From Pleionea sp041591085 (GTDB lineage: Bacteria; Pseudomonadota; Gammaproteobacteria; Enterobacterales; Kangiellaceae): a stretch of 5,809 nucleotides of DNA. Where the stretch lies: NCBI GenBank assembly GCA_041591085.1, contig JBFHSP010000187.1, forward strand, positions 1 through 5,809, in the 5' to 3' direction. Both the position numbers and the translations under genes were made by a program. Shown in pieces: positions 5,439 through 5,809 of the stretch (position 1 is its first letter; each line of letters starts with the position of its first letter). The notes beneath the pieces were generated by a model. It made no database searches and was not told the DNA's origin. It saw only the letters and a list, made by a program, of their open reading frames with translations.

Positions 5439-5460
5439 CTTTTTGCAAGAGCGCAAAAAG
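5439..5460. repeat. 8-bp inverted repeat CTTTTTGC/GCAAAAAG
   Basis: Perfect arms CTTTTTGC (5439-5446) and GCAAAAAG (5453-5460) flank a 6-nt loop, AAGAGC. The motif GCAAAAA recurs immediately downstream (5464-5470). This could be a hairpin or part of a repeated element; it has no T-run in the right place for termination. Confidence 0.45.
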
Positions 5461-5527
5461 GATGCAAAAACGCCCTTGCTCCACAATGCTCTTTGGTCAA
5501 AATCCAATTACTTTTTTTCGAGCCACC

Positions 5528-5559
5528 GGTTTTGACTCGCATTCCCACTCGACAAAACC
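5528..5559. repeat. 7-bp inverted repeat with internal ACTCG direct repeat
   Basis: GGTTTTG (5528-5534) and CAAAACC (5553-5559) pair perfectly around an 18-nt loop. The loop contains two ACTCG copies (5535-5539 and 5547-5551). It belongs to the same run of palindromes. Confidence 0.4.
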
Positions 5560-5627
5560 TGCATTCGGCATCCATGCCTCAAGCTGGCTGAAAATAGAAT
5601 TGGTTTTTGCCAGCATTGAAGTCGCGT

Positions 5628-5809
5628 ATGAAATTTCGACCAACGGTCGAAATCCTATCCCTCCGATTGGCAGGAAAATCAAATAAACAGCAATTCACTC
5701 GCAGGAAGCGAGTGAGAGGTAATGCCATCAGGGATGATGATCATTACCGCTTGCTCGACCAGATGATTTTTCGATTAGCCAATTGGCGGGAGAAACATGT
5801 TTTGCTTAC
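5628..5809 (+). CDS. Possible 5' end of an unidentified gene, truncated by the window edge
   Basis: A plus-strand frame is open from an ATG at 5628 to the window end (60 codons, no stop). I do not recognise the product. The early part overlaps palindromic DNA and may be untranslated. The later part reads more like protein: RGNAIRDDDHYRLLDQMIFR then LANWREKHVLL, charged and probably helical. A better start may be the GTG at 5712, which has AGGA (5703-5706) 5 nt upstream; the AGGA lies in the loop of one hairpin and the GTG in its 3' arm. A different frame offers ATG at 5797 with GGGAG (5788-5792) 4 nt upstream, so the gene might instead begin there. Which is right, or whether any is, depends on sequence beyond the edge. 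Confidence 0.33.
   Translation, partial: MKFRPTVEILSLRLAGKSNKQQFTRRKRVRGNAIRDDDHYRLLDQMIFRLANWREKHVLL
5633..5653. repeat. 9-bp inverted repeat ATTTCGACC/GGTCGAAAT
   Basis: Perfect 9-bp arms (5633-5641 and 5645-5653) flank a 3-nt loop, AAC, one of the tightest hairpins in the window. No T-run follows on either strand. It lies inside the start region of the putative right-edge gene if that gene uses its first ATG, which argues for a later start. Confidence 0.5.
5695..5715 (+). promoter_or_regulatory. Perfect 8-bp hairpin with AGGAA loop at a possible translation start
   Basis: TCACTCGC (5695-5702) and GCGAGTGA (5708-5715) pair completely around the loop AGGAA. CAGGAAG spanning the loop resembles the GGA-in-loop sites bound by CsrA/RsmA. 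If the GTG at 5712 starts a gene, the hairpin would expose the ribosome binding site in the loop while holding the start codon in the stem. It could equally be another member of the palindrome series. Confidence 0.45.
5718..5748 (+). repeat. Long two-part hairpin with GGGA loop
   Basis: The outer arms GGTAATG (5718-5724) and CATTACC (5742-5748) and the inner arms CATCA (5726-5730) and TGATG (5735-5739) form one extended hairpin. It has a 1-versus-2 nt internal bulge and a GGGA loop. It begins 2 nt after the preceding hairpin. Two such neighbours with GGA in both loops are unusual. It has no U-tract on the plus strand. Confidence 0.5.
5778..5787. repeat. 10-bp perfect palindrome GCCAATTGGC
   Basis: The palindrome GCCAATTGGC lies directly before GGGAG and the ATG at 5797. 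It has no loop, so it suits a dimeric protein site better than a hairpin. In the frame open from 5628 it would be ordinary coding sequence. Confidence 0.3.

Larger units (their letters stand above)
5225..5627. other. Intergenic region, palindrome-rich in its right part
   Basis: I see no credible gene. Frames of about 60-85 codons on both strands overlap one another (for example 5318-5575 minus and 5429-5686 plus) and have the Cys/His/Ser/Arg-rich composition of noncoding repeats. Just after the response regulator the octamer CATCGCAA occurs at 5240-5247 and 5291-5298. From 5352 rightward a series of perfect inverted repeats begins, and base composition is visibly richer in G+C than in the genes. 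This suggests inserted repetitive DNA. Confidence 0.5.

Noticed and set aside
5318..5686. Overlapping frames of 61-85 codons on both strands (5318-5575, 5429-5686, 5497-5682)
   Set aside because: They overlap each other and the palindromic repeats, lack ribosome binding sites and have Cys/His/Arg-rich repeat-type composition.
1..5809. CRISPR array, tRNA or rRNA genes
   Set aside because: No regularly spaced repeat units, cloverleaf or conserved rRNA segments were seen on either strand.

Overview
The window looks like chromosomal DNA from an AT-rich gammaproteobacterium. A marine, Kangiella- or Alteromonadales-like lineage is my guess. It rests on the style of the genes: a CadC/ToxR-type membrane regulator with a TolB-like periplasmic propeller, a CheY-like regulator with a C-terminal PilZ-like barrel, and a DUF6249-type relict. 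No taxonomic marker gene is present, so the placement is tentative.

Left part (1-2785, minus strand): a small gene for a predicted secreted peptide of 59 residues with a Trp-rich CX5C tail (143-322) lies downstream of a 701-residue winged-helix/transmembrane/beta-propeller regulator (680-2785). The 357 bp between them is rich in short direct and inverted repeats that could be operators. An attractive but unproven reading is that the regulator controls the peptide gene.

Middle part (2786-3838): this stretch has no intact gene, but the minus strand carries clear remains. A DUF6249-like small membrane protein gene (3143-3515) can be read end to end if two 1-nt homopolymer deletions and one in-frame TAA are corrected. 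It has a good ribosome binding site, a 12-bp inverted repeat just upstream and a hairpin downstream. Upstream of it on the same strand is a candidate small RNA of about 150 nt (3594-3742), with a plausible promoter, a stable 5' stem and a strong U-tailed terminator.

Right part (3839-5224, plus strand): an intact GNAT acetyltransferase is followed 75 bp later by a response regulator whose receiver domain is complete and whose C-terminal domain resembles a PilZ barrel without the canonical c-di-GMP-binding residues. They are in tandem and could share a transcript, though no functional link is evident.

Right edge (5225-5809): a run of perfect inverted repeats, including an ATTCC...GGAAT element typical of dispersed intergenic repeats, probably forms a mosaic of repetitive DNA. 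The last ~180 bp may hold the 5' end of a plus-strand gene that runs off the window. Two adjacent hairpins there could control its start, and one presents AGGA in its loop.

Nothing here proves a new multi-gene system. The items most worth following are the small RNA candidate, the secreted peptide with its possible regulator, and the decayed DUF6249 gene.
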